Shown: piece after piece, positions 21,074-33,561 of the stretch
Numbering within the stretch: the stretch's first letter is position 1
How the letters are laid out: the number at the start of each line of letters is the position of its first letter
The notes under the pieces: model-generated
What the model saw: the letters and a program-made list of their open reading frames with translations, nothing else
Databases searched by the model: none
Told to the model about the DNA's origin: nothing
Origin: Bromus sterilis
Lineage: Eukaryota > Streptophyta > Magnoliopsida > Poales > Poaceae
Direction of reading: 5' to 3'
Length of the DNA: 64,000 nucleotides
Assembly (NCBI GenBank): GCA_950022295.1
Contig: OX465601.1
Coordinates: forward strand, 72,673,501-72,737,500
Translations under genes and position numbers: made by a program

Positions 21074-23843
21074 ACATCCCCAAGCTTAATTCCTGCTTGT
21101 CCTCGAGTAGGTAAATGATAACAACATAATTTCTGTGGTGACATGCTAGCAACCATAAAAGAACTTTGAAAAGTAAAGCAATCAAGGTTAGAGATTCAAT
21201 TCAAGTCATAACATGAAGAGTCTATATTAGCATTGAAACAAGTAACAAAAGAACAATAGGTGCAAGAGCTCTCGCTGTCCGTGACTCGAATGTCTCCAAA
21301 TGGTGTTTGCGTGCAAGAAGGGGGATAGGGAATACAAGAGAAAGTAATTTTTGTGTTGAGAACTCAATCTACTAAAGTTCCACACTTGGTCTTCTTTGGA
21401 ATCTTATCTTGACTCGTCCCCAGACCACTAGCCAGGTACAAGTCAATTTGATCCACTCCTTTTAGATATTTTGAGCACTCATGCAATAGATGAGAGTAAG
21501 CACGAGAGTTGACACTTAGGATGCCAAAGAGAGAAATATGGTGGAGGAGGAAGACAAAAAGGATGAGAAAGGCTCACATCAATGAGGACAATCATAGGCA
21601 AGGGATGCCAAATGATAGATATGATGTGAGGAGTAGGTATTGCCATGCAACGGATGCACATACGAGCTAAGAAGCTCTCCAAAGGAACTAGTGGGGGTGC
21701 ATCTAACTTGCTCGCTCATGAAGACCTAGAGCTCGTTTGAGGAGGCTCATCCTTGGAATATGCAAGCCATGTTCTATAGTGTGAAGGTCCCCACATAGCT
21801 ATATGCATAATGATCATCTCTATGGAGTACAAGGATATAAAGGGAGTACCAGTGTGGATCTCTCAAAAGGATAGTAGTGTTGCCCCTTTCTCTATTTTTA
21901 TTTCTTTTTCACTTTTTCTATTTTTTTCTATTTTTTTGTGGCCTCAATGGCTCTTTCTATTTAACTCCCATTTGTCCTCTTTGGGATCTTTTAATGTGTC
22001 CACTTTGGGATCTTTTCCTCACTTAAGGGAAACACTCTATTTTACAAGAAGGTAAAGGAGATCTTTCACACTTTACAAGGTACTCAAAATCATAAAGAAG
22101 ATGTAAGTAACATGATGTATGCAATATATGTCGCTGCCAGTGTAGCAGGAACATGTATGACATGAAGATCAAGTCATGAAGAGGTGGAAGTTGCATGGCA
22201 ATATAACTCGGAAAGGCTATGGAAATGCCTTGATAGGTAGGTATGGTGGCTGTTTTGAGGGAAGATATAAGGAGGCTTATGATGACAGAGCGTATCATAC
22301 CAAGGGTTTGGATGTACCGGCGAAGGTGGACACCAGCTCTCGGAGTGAGAAGAAGGCAATGCACGACACGGGAGAGGCTAGCAAAATGTGGGAAGGTGGA
22401 AGTGTCAACTTTCAATACTTACATTAGTTCGAAGAACTCATGCACTTATTATCGGTAACTCTCAATATAATAAGGAGGTTCACAAAGAGACAAGTACTCC
22501 GAGGAGGAGTGTATGGGGGTTTGGTTATCCTTGCGCATCCTCGACTCATGGTACGTGAGTGTTCTCTGATATTCGACCCCTCAGAAGAGTAGTGGTCCAT
22601 CAAGTAGCTAGAGTTCTCAACTAGTTTTGTAGGTTTTGAAAATACACACGGATTGCCCAAAATACGACACCTATCACTAATAGGCAAGAGCTCTTGACAG
22701 CAAAAGTTCAAACATTACTCACAACAATACCTCAAAACTATTGCAAGTTACTACTAAAATTAAATAGCAACCTCAATTACCTACTCTCAAGACAAGACAC
22801 AACTCAGTGCAACAACCAACTCTCTTTAACGAGATAAACATGAAAACTAAAAAGAGTTCCAGCAACAAACTAAACAAAAGCCAAGGCTCTTGCTAAAGAC
22901 AAACTAAGACTAAAACTAAACATGGCAGTAGCTATGAAAAGATAAAGAACACACAACAGCAGAAAGATAGGCAGGAAAAATCCTATGATGTGTTCTAAAT
23001 TTTGAAAGTGGAGTGTGTTTCTCTCCCACACAAAGTATGACGGGATCTAACTTGTTATGAATAGCAAGCAAATCTAAAGAAAACTAAAAACAAAACCTAA
23101 GAGCGAGACGCTCCAAGCATAGCACATAACGCATGAAGTGATAAAAATATAGTGAGACGAAGGACGAACTGATGATTGTTGATGGAGAAGGGGATGCACG
23201 GGGGCATCCCCAAGCTTAGACGCTTGAGTCTCCTTGAATATTTGTTGGGGATGCATGGGGGCATCCCCAAGCTTGAGCGCTTGACACTCCTGGATCTTGT
23301 TTCATCATCTTCCATCACACACTTGAAAACTCCCTTCATACATAACTCATCATAAGTTGATTAGAGAGGTTAGTACCCTTAATAAATAAAAAAATCCACT
23401 GGATATAAAGATAATCTTGAAGAGCTACTGTTTCTCAAGAGTGCCAAAAAGTTTTTGCAAAGAAAAAGCAAGCTTAAGGTTTGCAAAAGTTAGGAGAGAC
23501 AAAACGTGGCAGAATCTGTGAAAAACAGAACAGCAGATAGTAAAGAATTTTTTAGGGGCACTTCTGCAACTCAAATAAAAAAAACTCAGAACATACGGAA
23601 GTTTCGTAATTGTATAGAGCATACTGTGTAAAAATTTCAGCTCAAAAATATGAACTGGGATTTTTCTGGAATTTTTCTGGTCACGAGGACAGAATCTGTT
23701 TTCTGGACAGTATGTCACAACTTTTACTTCCCTTGCCGTAAGAGGCTATAACTTGGCACAAAGCTGAAAAATAAAGATACAATGATGTTGCTACAGAAGT
23801 AACAATCATCAAGACACAACAAAAGCAAAAATAAAACACCTAA
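21074..23843 (-). other. 3' noncoding internal region of element C
   Basis: Starts (minus-strand end) with the polypurine tract at 21074-21105, then a T-rich run at about 21880-21945. Near 23190-23275 two similar ~80-bp blocks each contain GGGGATGC and GGGCATCCCCAAGCTT, repeated again in D (30990-31080) and E (35345-35435). No protein product recognised. Confidence 0.7.
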
Positions 23844-23897
23844 ATTCGTTGCGGGCTGCCTCCCGAAAGCGCTTCTTTAAAGCCATTAGCTAGGCTT
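23844..23897 (-). other. Conserved post-gag hairpin block, copy in C
   Basis: Same as the block at 3299-3349 (AAGCGCTT, CGGG-AGGCAG-CCCG on the minus strand), directly after the gag-like stop. Confidence 0.6.
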
Positions 23898-23908
23898 AAT
23901 GCAAAATA

Positions 23909-24751
23909 TCAAGTTGTATCAATCGGATCATTATCAAGATCATCAAAAAGCTCTTCAATTGTACAACTAGTCTTAAGAGGTCTTTTAAATAAAGGCCTAA
24001 TGAAGATACTTCTAGGGAGAAAACCAAAAGGCGGAAAATCAATGGAAGATTTATTTATAGAATTATCAAAGAGAGGTATTTCTTCCAAAGTTTTCACGGT
24101 TTCATTTTCTTTGGAAATAGGTGGTTTATTTTTAGGTCGGGGAACCTTAGGGACATAAATGAACTTAGGTTCCCTTCTTGCCGAATTCTCTACCTTTTTT
24201 GGTTTGATTGAGGAAAAAGTAGTTCCTAGAGTATTAATGATTTCCTCAATCTTATCTATCCTAGAAAGATCCGTATCACGGGATTTGATGACCTCCAAAG
24301 TTTTAATAATTTTAAGCATGGAGCTATCAAGCCTATTCAAATTCCCTTGAATCTTGCGATCCAACTCATTTATCCTAGTTATACTTGGTATGTGAGATAG
24401 AGTTATATCTTCTTGCATGCTAGCAATAGGGAGATTTCCAACAAGATTTTCAATAACATTAAGAGACTCCCAAGTCGGGGCTTCTAGAAAATTCCCATTG
24501 ATAGCAGTATCTAATATGAACCTATTCCAAGGAGTAATCCCGACATAAAAATTTCTAAGCAGGATAGTAGTGGATTGCTTCTTGGTGGCTCTTTTTTGAG
24601 AATCATTAATTCTATACCAAGCATCTTTTAAACTTTCTCCACCTTTTTGTTTAAAGGTGAGAACCTCTGTCTCAACAAAGGCAAAAGGGCCAGACATAAT
24701 GACAACTAGCAAGATAAATAATTTTTTTGTAAATTTTGATAAAAGACACAA
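23909..24751 (-). CDS. Gag-like protein of element C
   Basis: An uninterrupted frame of 280 codons. It has a hydrophobic N-terminus (KLFILLVVIM) before MSGPFAFVETEVLTFKQKGG, then ESLKDAWYRINDSQ, LLRNFYVGIT..RFILDTAINGNFLEAP, a helical region, a Lys/Pro-rich stretch and an acidic end (EELFDDLDND). The second Met (SGPFAFVE) may be the real start. Compared with E it lacks about 12 residues around residue 125 (the HIMKNLEKIELE segment). The gag relationship rests on the RNFYxGI...LDT...NGNF pattern. No protease, zinc knuckle or RT follows, so it would act in particles made by another element. Confidence 0.7.
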   Translation of the reverse strand: MCLLSKFTKKLFILLVVIMSGPFAFVETEVLTFKQKGGESLKDAWYRINDSQKRATKKQSTTILLRNFYVGITPWNRFILDTAINGNFLEAPTWESLNVIENLVGNLPIASMQEDITLSHIPSITRINELDRKIQGNLNRLDSSMLKIIKTLEVIKSRDTDLSRIDKIEEIINTLGTTFSSIKPKKVENSARREPKFIYVPKVPRPKNKPPISKENETVKTLEEIPLFDNSINKSSIDFPPFGFLPRSIFIRPLFKRPLKTSCTIEELFDDLDNDPIDTT

Positions 24752-24835
24752 AGATAAAAACTAAAAGATAAACTAACAAGACTAAAAAACAAAGGTAAAG
24801 GGTAGTGTGCAACTTCCCTATCTTAGCACTCGGAG

Positions 24836-24852
24836 TCCCCAGCAACGGCGCC
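24836..24852 (-). other. Primer-binding site of element C
   Basis: Minus strand CGGCGCCGTTGCTGGGGA, a near match to the TGGCGCCGTTGCCGGGGA complement of plant tRNA-Asp, 12 bp after the 5' LTR end at 24865. Confidence 0.75.
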
Positions 24853-24864
24853 GAAAAACTTGCT

Positions 24865-25285
24865 TGATGGCTTCTCGCCCTTCGTTGGTTACCCCAAGTG
24901 GAAGGTTTGAGATGTAGTGCAGCAGCAGTTTTCCCTCGGTGAAGATACCAAGGTTTGTCTCCAGTAGGACTCCAGAGATGATAAGTAGGTGTCAGCGGCG
25001 CAACTGACACGGACCTGCACACAGACGCAGATAACTTTGTTCCCAACGAAGTTCAGAGAGGTTGTCAATCTCTCCGGTCTTCTTGTTCACAAAGGATAAA
25101 ACGCAAGGGATAATGATAGCAAGTAAAAGCAGTAAAGTAAATATAGCTTGGAAATAGTAATGAGGATATGGACCTGGATACGTGATGTTCACTAGTGATG
25201 TCTCTCTCCCAAAAGACGATAAAACTGCTATGCGAGGTAAACAAATTACAGAAGGGCAATTGACAGGATTATGAACGCACCGCAA
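24865..25285 (-). repeat. 5' LTR of element C, truncated
   Basis: About 420 bp almost identical to 19456-19880. It stops at ACGCACCGCAA and switches to the protease region of B (AGGTTCATCCC). The outer ~1.2 kb of this LTR is deleted. Confidence 0.88.
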
Positions 25286-25926
25286 GGTTCATCCCTCTCC
25301 TGCATATGTATGTCATTCTCGTGGTCTTCCATAAATTGATGCAAAGTATCATCAAGAGGAATAGCAATAGAAGCAATTTCTTCAATAATTTTGTCATTAC
25401 TTGACAAGTCAGTACCACGAGGCTGCTTAGAAAACTTAGAAAAATTAAATTCATATGGCTCACCGTTGAATTCAATAGAAACTTTACCTTTCTTGCAATC
25501 TATTATAGCTCCACAAGTGTTGAGGAAGGGCCTACCAAAGATAATAGGGCAAAAACTATCTTGCACTGAACCAAGTACAAGAAAGTCAGTAGGATATTTT
25601 ACCTTCCCGCAGAGTACTTCAACATCTCTCACAATCCCAACTGGAGAGATTGTTTGTTTATTTGCAAGATGAATCATGACATCAATGTCCTCGATCTCAC
25701 ACGGCCGAATCTCGTGCATGATCTCTTGATAAAGTGTGAAGGGAATAGCTCTGACGCTAGATCCCAAAACACATAGCCCATAGTAATTATGATTTCCTAT
25801 TTTGACAGATACAACTGGTGTACCTGAAATTGGGCCTTTGTTCTTGGCTGTGACAATGTTAGTGGAAACAACACAAAAACTAATAGTGGACTCTTTAATA
25901 TCACTGGTTACCAGATCCTTGACCAT
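25286..25926 (-). pseudogene. Aspartic protease region of element B, catalytic Asp lost
   Basis: A retropepsin-like segment: KIGNHNYYGLCVLGSSVRAIPF, then FLVLG and CPIIFGRPFLNTCGAIIDCKKGKVSIEF. Athila relatives have a DLG(A/S)S active site; here the Asp is Val (codon 25768-25770), so the protease cannot be active. ILGRPFL is the conserved C-terminal hydrophobic-Gly motif. The C-terminus is fused to LTR sequence of C at ~25285. It is joined to gag upstream (25933) across a stop. Confidence 0.85.
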
Positions 25927-25932
25927 TGCAAC

Positions 25933-26940
25933 TTAAGGCTTGACCTTGATCATATCCTCAGGTTCGTCAATGGTCCTTCCGTTTTTGTTTAGAATACCTG
26001 TAACAAAAGAGTGCTCCTTTATCCTTGAGGGATAAGGAGGCTGTTCATACACAACTGCAGGTAAAACAGGATCAGTAAAATTAATCTTAATAGATGCATC
26101 CTTGAAAGGTTTATGATGTTGACTCTCCTTCTTCTTAGAAGAATCAATATGTGAAGCAAAGTCCTTGCAAAAGTCAACCATTAGTTGGGAATCAAGACCA
26201 ATTTTGGAGCAAAAGGTATTAAAGTAATCAGTCTTCACATAAATCTCAATATAGTCATGCTCATAGTTTATAGAGGGTTCAATACCTTTATCAATTTCCC
26301 AGTCTTCAGTGTTCTTCTGGATCCTTTCTATAATATCCCATTTTTCTTCCATACTTCTGGTCTGGAATACCCCGCTAGAGGAGGCATCCAACATCTCCCT
26401 ATCCTGACGAGAAAGCCTGGCATAAAAATTTGTGAGTATAATTTCCTTGGGGAGATCATGGTTTGGGCATTTGAGCATCAGGGACTTTAGTCTCCCCCAA
26501 GCTTGAGCGATGCTCTCTCCGTCGCGAGACCAAAAGTTTTAGATGTAGTTCCTGTCTTGGTGAATTTCACGAAGAGGATAAAACTTTGCATAAAAGAGAG
26601 ACATAAGCTCTTGCCATTCAAGCAGATCAGAGTTATCGAGTAGCTTATACCAATCTGAAGCTTTATCTTTCAGTGATATGGAGAATAGTTTCTTCATGAA
26701 GAACTACGTTGTTACACCTGCAAGCTTAAATAAAGAACATAATTGTGATAAATATAGCAGGTGTTCTCCCGGATGTCCTTCTCGTGTAGAACGATTAGAC
26801 AAGACATGATCAATAATACTAGGTGGTATTTTATAGGGCACAATTTCAGTAGGGGTAGGAGTGACCACCACAGTCGTGGGGCGGCTCCTTACCAGCAACG
26901 TACCAACAGAAAAAGAGTCCATAAGGACTGAAAGTAACAA
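25933..26940 (-). pseudogene. Gag of element B, in pieces
   Basis: The central gag core is open at 25933-26478 (MLKCPNHDLPKEIILTNFYARLS, MLDASSSGVFQTRS). The sequence upstream (ESIAQAWGRLKSL) continues in frame to a stop near 26541. A further piece at 26704-26940 (TPTEIVPYKIPPSIIDHVL) is the N-terminal part. AEAWxRxK...NFYxxLS...LD is the Athila gag pattern. No zinc knuckle is visible. At least two breaks. Confidence 0.75.
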
Positions 26941-26989
26941 CAGAAAATAAAGGTTTCCTTACCGGCTTCACTTACCAATAGCGCTACAC

Positions 26990-27007
26990 TCCCCGGCAAC
27001 GGCGCCA
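26990..27007 (-). other. Primer-binding site of element B (tRNA-Asp)
   Basis: Minus strand TGGCGCCGTTGCCGGGGA, a perfect match to the 3' end complement of plant tRNA-Asp, 11 bp after the LTR end at 27019. Confidence 0.88.
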
Positions 27008-27018
27008 GAACAGCTCGT

Positions 27019-28599
27019 TGATGGCGGAGAAGTTAATAGGTTTAGTTGGAATTGCCTCCCCTGTTAACCGCGCCAATAAACGATTCTTGATAACCCACAA
27101 GTCTAGGGGATCAATTGTAGCTTTTCGATAAATAAGGATGTTGATCCCACGAGGAGCAGAAGGTGCTGATAAGTGACACTGGATAAGGAAAGGCTGCACA
27201 CACTCAAACGTAAATATTTAGGGGTTTTTGGTTTAAGCAACAGAAAAGTAAAAGACAAGCAAAGTAAACAGAGTAACTGAGGAGTAGCAAGTGGCCCAAT
27301 CCTTTCACAAGGATAAGCCTAGGAACTAAACTTATAAAAGCTAAAGCGTTCTCGAGAACACACGGGAGAGATAGCCAAGTTACTTTCACCATACTCCGCC
27401 AAGTAATATGTATTGTGTTGATAAGTGTTGGTGGGTGGATCAATGCTAGTACACCTTCTAGACTAAGATAAGTGTACTCTTATGATTACACACCTTTCAA
27501 GCATCTGCAAATACAAGGTAGTAATTAAGGCATAAGCCTAACCACAGCATTACGATCAAGGATCCATAACTCCCTTGTGCAAAAGTGTGTGAACTGGGGT
27601 TCAGGTTTCTGTCACTCCGGCAAACCACCATAAGCATCCTTTGTGCACAATGTATTCCTCTAGGCCCATGAAAGGTGAAGTTTTAAGTGTTCGATTCACA
27701 TAACACCACTAGAGAAATAACAACACAACTTAAGTATCAAACAACACATAATACTTCAACATCATATGACTAATAACAACTAGACTTCTCCCATGTTCTC
27801 AAGTACTAAAGTAACTACTCACAAGACATAAAAGAGATCATGATCAGAGGTGATAGATGGGTGGAAAACAATCTGGACACAATGATATTTCTCCAACAAA
27901 ACTCAATAGCATTCACCACAAAGTAGTAATCAACACAAACAGAGTAGAGAGGATAGATAGTACGGATTACAACAAAAGTTGCAATTGTGAGATGAGATGG
28001 AGATGGAGATGGTGCTGATGTTGTGGATGATGTTGATGATTTTCTCGATGATGCCCGTGACGACGATGATGATGATGATGATGGCGAAGATCTCCCCTTC
28101 CGGGAGGTGATCTCCCCGGCGGAATCTGCCCGCCGGAGATGGCTTTTCTCCTCTGTAGGATTCCTCCCCGTGGCGGCGGCGAAACACGAAAACTCTTCTC
28201 TTCTTAGGGTTTTCACCCCGGGGGGTCTTATAGGCGAGAGGGGGCACTGAGGGGGGCCACCAGGCATCCAGGAGGGTGCCTGGCGCGGACAGGAGGGGGG
28301 CCGCGCCAAGCACCCTTCTGGCTGCCTGGTGGGTACCCTCACCTCCATCTTCGGTGATCCCCAGTCAATTCCCATAAAAAAGATCCCCGTAAATTTTCAT
28401 CGCATTTGGACTTGATCTGATTAAGCAACTTGGTGTCCACTTTTCACTGCTGAATCCTGGTTGGGCTGCTTCTACACCGGAAAGTTGTAAACTGTGTAAA
28501 ACAAGCCAAAACAACATAAGGACAATACTTTAAAGTGGAATATATCAATGAATAGGATGAAATTACAATATAAAATAGTGATGCTTTTTGGACGTATCA
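27019..28599 (-). repeat. 5' LTR of element B
   Basis: 1581 bp, minus-strand start TGATACGTCC at 28599, end CCATCA at 27019. It is the complete copy against which the split 3' LTR can be aligned. A minus-strand CTTATAAGAC near 28225 may be the TATA region. It contains a GATGATG microsatellite near 28020-28085. Confidence 0.9.
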
Positions 28600-29009
28600 C
28601 AGGCTTCTCCTCGAGGGTTTCTGCAACGAGGGGTAAAAATAGGCCGAAGGGGGGCACAAGAGGCGGGGCCCACCTCCGAGGCGCCCTGGTGGCGCGACCA
28701 GGTATGGGGTCGCGCCACCTGGCCGCCTGGGAGGGGGTGGCCCCCCTCCGGCCCTCCTTCGGTGGCTCTGGAAGCTTTCTTGACACTGATTTTTATTCTG
28801 ATTTTTCCAGATTTTTTCTGGCATTTTATAATGGGGAAAATCACTGCAACTAAAGACATCAGCAGACAGGGACTGGCACTGGGTGCACTGAGTTAGTAGG
28901 TTAGTCCAAATATGTGTAAAATGATATAAAAGTGTAGCAAAACATGTAGCAATGTCTCATAAAAGTTCATGGAACAAGCAGAACTTATAGATACGTTTGG
29001 GACATATCA
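28600..29009 (-). repeat. 3' LTR of element D, partial
   Basis: Matches 38801-39210 closely (GGCTTCTCCTCGAGGGTTTC to GACATATCA). Cut on the left by the insertion of B; the remainder is outside the window. GC-rich ORFs at 28472-28896 are shadows of the LTR. Confidence 0.85.
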
Positions 29010-31640
29010 ACATCCCCAAGCTTAATTCATGCTCGTCCTCGAGTAGGTAAATGATAACACATATAATTTATGTGATGACATGCTAACACACACATAAGAA
29101 CTTCAAAGTAAAGAAAGTAAGATGTGCAATTCAAGTGAAGATAATAACAAGAAAGTGTCTTAGTATTAATTCTAGCCAAGTATAAACATAAAGGTGAAAT
29201 AACTCTCACTGTCCGTGACTCGAATGTCTCCAAATGGTGTTTGCGTGCAAGCAATGGGCGATGGGATTAAGAGAGTAAATATATATATAGTTTAATTGAG
29301 AACTCAATCTGCTAAAGTTTCACACTTGGTCTCCTTCGGGATCTTATTTTGACTCATCCCCAGACCACTAGTCAGGTACAAGTCAAACTGATCCTCTCTC
29401 TTTTGACTTCGATCACTCATGCAATGGATGAGCGCGAGCAACATACGTTAGCACGTACGATGGCAAAGAGAGAAATGATGGGCACGGAAGACAAAAAGGT
29501 GTGAAAGGCTCACATCAATGAGGACAATCATAGGAGAGAGAAGGACAAATGGTAGATATGATGTGAGGAGTAGGGATTGTCATGCAACGGGTGCACATGC
29601 GAGTTAAGGTAAGCTCTCTTATGGAACTAGTGGGGGTGCATCCAACTTGCTTGCTCATGAAGACCTAGAGCTCATTTGAGGAGGCTCATCCTTGGAATAT
29701 GCAACCCAAGTTCTATAGTGTAAGGTTCCCCACATAGTTATGCATGAATGATAATCTCTAAGGAGTATGAATATAGCAATGGAGTACGAGTGTGGATCTT
29801 TCAAAAAGGAATAGTGGTGGTGCATCCTTCTCTCTTTTTATTTCTTTTTCTCCCTTTTCTATTTTTGTATTTTTTTGTGGCTTCTTATGCTCTTTCTATT
29901 TAACTCTCATATGTCCTCTTTGGGATCTTTTAATTTGTCCTCATTGGGATCATTTCCTCACTTAAGGGCAACACTCTATATTTTACAAGAATATAGAAGA
30001 TCTTCACACTTTACAAGAAGTACTCAACATAATGAAGATGAAAACTATCATGATGTATGCAAATGTATGCCTCTGCTAGTGTAGCAGGATATGCAATGAT
30101 ACTAGCGCGTCATGTAGCAATAATAAGGGCAAAGCCCAACTATCACGCGGCTCCTCGATCAAGAAAAAGCATGTATGACATGAAGATCAAGTCATGAGAT
30201 GGTGGATGTTGCATGGCAATGTATCTCGGAAAGGATATGAAAATGCCTTGATAGGTAGGTATGGTGGCTGTTTTAAGGAAGATATATGGAGGTTTACAAA
30301 AAGACGAGTACCCCGAGGAGGAGTGTATGGGGGTTTGGTTATCCTTGCACATCCTCGACCCATGGTACGTGAGGGTACTCTATATATTCCAACCCCTCCA
30401 GAGGTTAGTGATCCATCTAGTAGCTAGAGTTCTCAACTAATTTTTGTAGATTTTGAAAATAAGCACAAATTACCCAAAATACGACACCTATCACTAATAG
30501 GCTAAAGCTCTTGGCACCTTGATGTCCAAACATTACTCTAATCAATACCTCAAAACTATTGCATGTTACTACTACACTTGTAATAGCAACCTTAATTACC
30601 TACTCATGCAAGACACACAACTCAGTGCAACAAGCCAGCTCTCTAAACAAGATAAACATGAAGATTCAAGAGAGTTCCTAGAACATCCTAAGCCAAAGCT
30701 CTTAAAAAGATAAGCATACTAACTAAGAACTAAACATGGCAGTAGCTATGAAAAGATATAGAACACACAAAAAGAAAGATAAGCATGCAAACCTATGTTG
30801 TGTTCTACGGTGGAGTGAAGCGTGTTTCTCTCCCAAACAATGAAGTCTAGGATCCAACTTGTTATGAACAGCAAACAAAACTAAAACAAACTAATAATAA
30901 AAGAGCGAGACGCTCCAAGTCTAGCACATAACATATGAAGTGATAAAAATATAGTATGGATAAGGACGAACTGATGATTCTTGACGGACAAGGGGATGCA
31001 CGGGGGGCATCCCCAAGCTTAGACGCTTGAGTCTCCTTGGATATTTCTTGGGGGTGCATGAGGGCATCCCCAAGCTTGAGGGCTTGACACTCCCGAATCT
31101 TCTTTCATCATCTTCCTTCGCATACTTGAAAACTCCCTTTATAAGAAACTCATCATAAGCTGATTAGAATGGTTAGTATCCATGATAAAATATATTTTAT
31201 CTACTAGAAAAAAATATATTCTTGAAGAGCTACTGTTTCTCAAGATTGCCAAAAGGTTTTTTCAAAGAAAAAGCAAGCTTAAGGTTTGCGAAATGAAAAA
31301 AACACAAAACATGGAAGAATTTGTGAAAAATAGATCAGCAGGTAGTAAATAATTTTTTTTGGCGCACTTATGCAACTCAAATAAAAAAAACTCAGAACAG
31401 ACACACGAAGTACAATTGTATAGAGCTTGCTGTCAAAAAAATTAGATAAAAAATATGATATGTTGATTTTATCCAAATTTTTCTGTCAAGAGGACTGAAT
31501 CTGTTTCTGGACAACATGTCACAACTTTTGAACTTTCTTGCAATCGGAGGCTAAAACTTGGCACAAAGCCTGAAAACAAAGATACAATGATGTTGCTACG
31601 GTAGTAAGAAACATCAAGAACACTAAAACTGAAAATAAAA
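29010..31640 (-). other. 3' noncoding internal region and polypurine tract of D
   Basis: Same architecture as in A, C and E: AATTAAGCTTGGGGATGT on the minus strand before the LTR, a T-rich run near 29830-29880, and GGGCATCCCCAAGCTT repeats near 31004-31075. No gene. Confidence 0.7.
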
Positions 31641-31695
31641 ACATCTTGGGTTGCCTCCCAACAAGCGCTTTCTTTTATGCCTTTCAACTAGGCAT
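31641..31695 (-). other. Conserved post-gag hairpin block, copy in D
   Basis: Minus strand AAGCGCTTG followed by TTGGG-AGGCAA-CCCAA. It lies directly after the stop of the protease fragment that ends near 31708. Confidence 0.6.
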
Positions 31696-31707
31696 GATAC
31701 AAGAAAA

Positions 31708-31907
31708 TCAAGTTTTATCAATGTCAAAAGAATAGCTTGCCCGTGTAACGGACTCATAAGGTAACTTGATTTTCTTTCGAGGGAAGTGTTTCATTCCCTT
31801 TTTGAGGGGGTACTGAAATCTAATGGTCCCCTCTTTCATGTCAATGATAGAACCAACGGTGCGAAGAAAAGGACGTCCCAAAATAATTGGACATGAGGGA
31901 TCACACT
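31708..31907 (-). pseudogene. Protease C-terminal fragment of element D
   Basis: The frame CPIILGRPFLRTVGSIIDMKEG..FQYPLKKGMKHFPRKK..LPYESVTRASYSF ends at a stop at 31708-31710. It is the end of the gag-protease protein of Athila-type elements. The upstream part continues at 38693 beyond element E. The longer ORF 31708-32115 includes LTR sequence of E at its start and is an artefact there. Confidence 0.8.
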
Positions 31908-33561
31908 TGATGGCGTGGAAGTGGTAATGGATTCTCGCCCTTCGTTGGTTACCCCAAGTAGCAGGTGAGATGTAGGATAACAGCAAATTTCCCCTATGTG
32001 GAGGATAGGATTTGTCTCCCGTAGGACTCCGACGATGATAAGTAGGTGGCAAGAAAACAATGGCACCGTTTACGGCAAACGTTGCTTCCTTGACCTGGAC
32101 CTCCACACGATACAATTAACTTTGCTCCCAACGAAGTTCAGAGAGGTTGTCAATCTCTCTGGTCTTGTTTCCTACAAAGGGTGAAACACACAAGGGATAA
32201 TGATAATGATGATAGCAACTGAAAGTAAATACTGAAAAGGTAAATAGCTTGTAAACAATGATGAGAATATGGACCGGGGTCCCGTGATGTTCACTACTGA
32301 TGTCTCAAAAGACGATAAAACTGCTATGCGAGGTAAACAAATTACAGATGGGCAATTGACAGGATTATAAACGCACCACAATGCTAACTATGCTACAAAA
32401 GAAAGGAAGAGGCTCATAAGCATGGACAGTACGCCAAAATAAGTAGACCGAAATCCATCTGCATCTACTACTAATCATCTACCTTGAGATATCTATCTAG
32501 AACATCTCGCTGGTATTAAGTTGCAAGCCCCACCCAAAGTGTAAACCCAAAGCAACAGACAACTGCATTAAAAGAACTTTGCGTAAAGTAAACAATCCTT
32601 GCAACCGCGGTTACAAGCACCGTTGTTTTCCCCCTTGTGGCCACAACACATCCCCTAGACTCATGTTTCTGTCACTCAAGTGTGTCATCAGGGGGCATGT
32701 ACCCACAATCAAGCATAACGTTCCCTCTTGGAGTTACTACCTACCACTTGGCCAAGGCAATAAACAGCAACGGAGAACATGCAAGAATTACTTAGGAACG
32801 AAAATATAAGAGATCAAAACCAAATATGTTACTCTATCACGATCTGAACATAATCTCATAATCCATCAGATCCCATCAAACTCAGCATAGCAACAGCACA
32901 AGAATTACATAAGTGACTCAATCATGTAGGGAAGCTCACGAGGTCTAAACCATGAAGAACAAACAGGGAAGGAGAACATCACATAGCTACTGATCACGGA
33001 CCCATGGTCCAATGTAGACTACTCACGACACATCCGGGAAGCGTCCATGGTGGAGGGGAAGCTCCCTGAGGTAGATCCTCCCTCCGGCAGGGTGCCGGGA
33101 AGGGTCCTGACGGTGCTCCCGTTCTTGGAAGCGCGGCGGCGGCGGAACAGAGGAGAATTTGCGAAATAGGGTTCTGTCCTCGGTAGTTTCCCGTGACGGA
33201 GAATAAATAGGCGAAGGGGGGCAGCCAGGGGAGCCACCAGGGGCCCAGGCGCCCCCTGGCCGCGCCAGGTGGCCGCCTGAGTGCCTGGTGGTGGCCCCAT
33301 GGCCCTCCTTCGGGCTTCGGGAGTCTTCTGACACGCTCATTTTTTATCTGATTTTTCTCGGATTTTTGGAGCACTTTTTATATGGGGGAAAACTGAAATA
33401 GAAAAACAGCAGAAAACAGGAACTCGCACTTGGGTGCACCGAGTTAGTACATTAGTCCAAATATGATCAAAGAATGTATGAAAGTGTATCTAGATCATAA
33501 CAATATCACACAAAACATGCATGGAGCGAGCAGAAATTATCGATACGTTTGAGACGTATCA
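31908..33561 (-). repeat. 3' LTR of element E
   Basis: 1654 bp, minus-strand TGATACGTCTC start at 33561, end CCATCA at 31908. Closely similar to 37031-38692. A minus-strand TATA-like CCTATTTATTC lies near 33203-33213. Confidence 0.9.

Larger units (their letters stand above)
19456..25285 (-). mobile_element. Gypsy element C, gag-only, 5' LTR truncated
   Basis: Minus-strand element inserted in the RT of B. 3' LTR 19456-21073, internal region 21074-24864, partial 5' LTR 24865-~25285. The left flank is ACGGG at 19451-19455, but the right duplication is gone because a deletion fused the truncated 5' LTR to the protease region of B. It has a primer site, the gag-like ORF, the post-gag hairpin block and a polypurine tract, and no enzyme domains. 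LTRs of C are closely related to those of A, E and H. Confidence 0.88.
1..28599 (-). mobile_element. Gypsy element B, Athila-like, once autonomous, left end outside window
   Basis: Minus-strand order: 5' LTR 27019-28599, tRNA-Asp-like primer site, gag, protease, [gap plus element C], RT, RNase H, integrase, an extra ORF in the envelope position, polypurine tract at 14535, and 3' LTR 13768-14534 plus 1-304. Elements A and C are inserted in it. The RT and integrase flavour (PVHCVPKKGG, RMFIDFRKLNKATRKDHY) is that of the Athila lineage. Every domain has lesions. B itself sits in the 3' LTR of D. Confidence 0.88.

Noticed and set aside
26990..27007. A tRNA gene at the tRNA-Asp-like sequence
   Set aside because: Only the 18-bp complement of the tRNA 3' end is present, next to an LTR; this is a primer-binding site.
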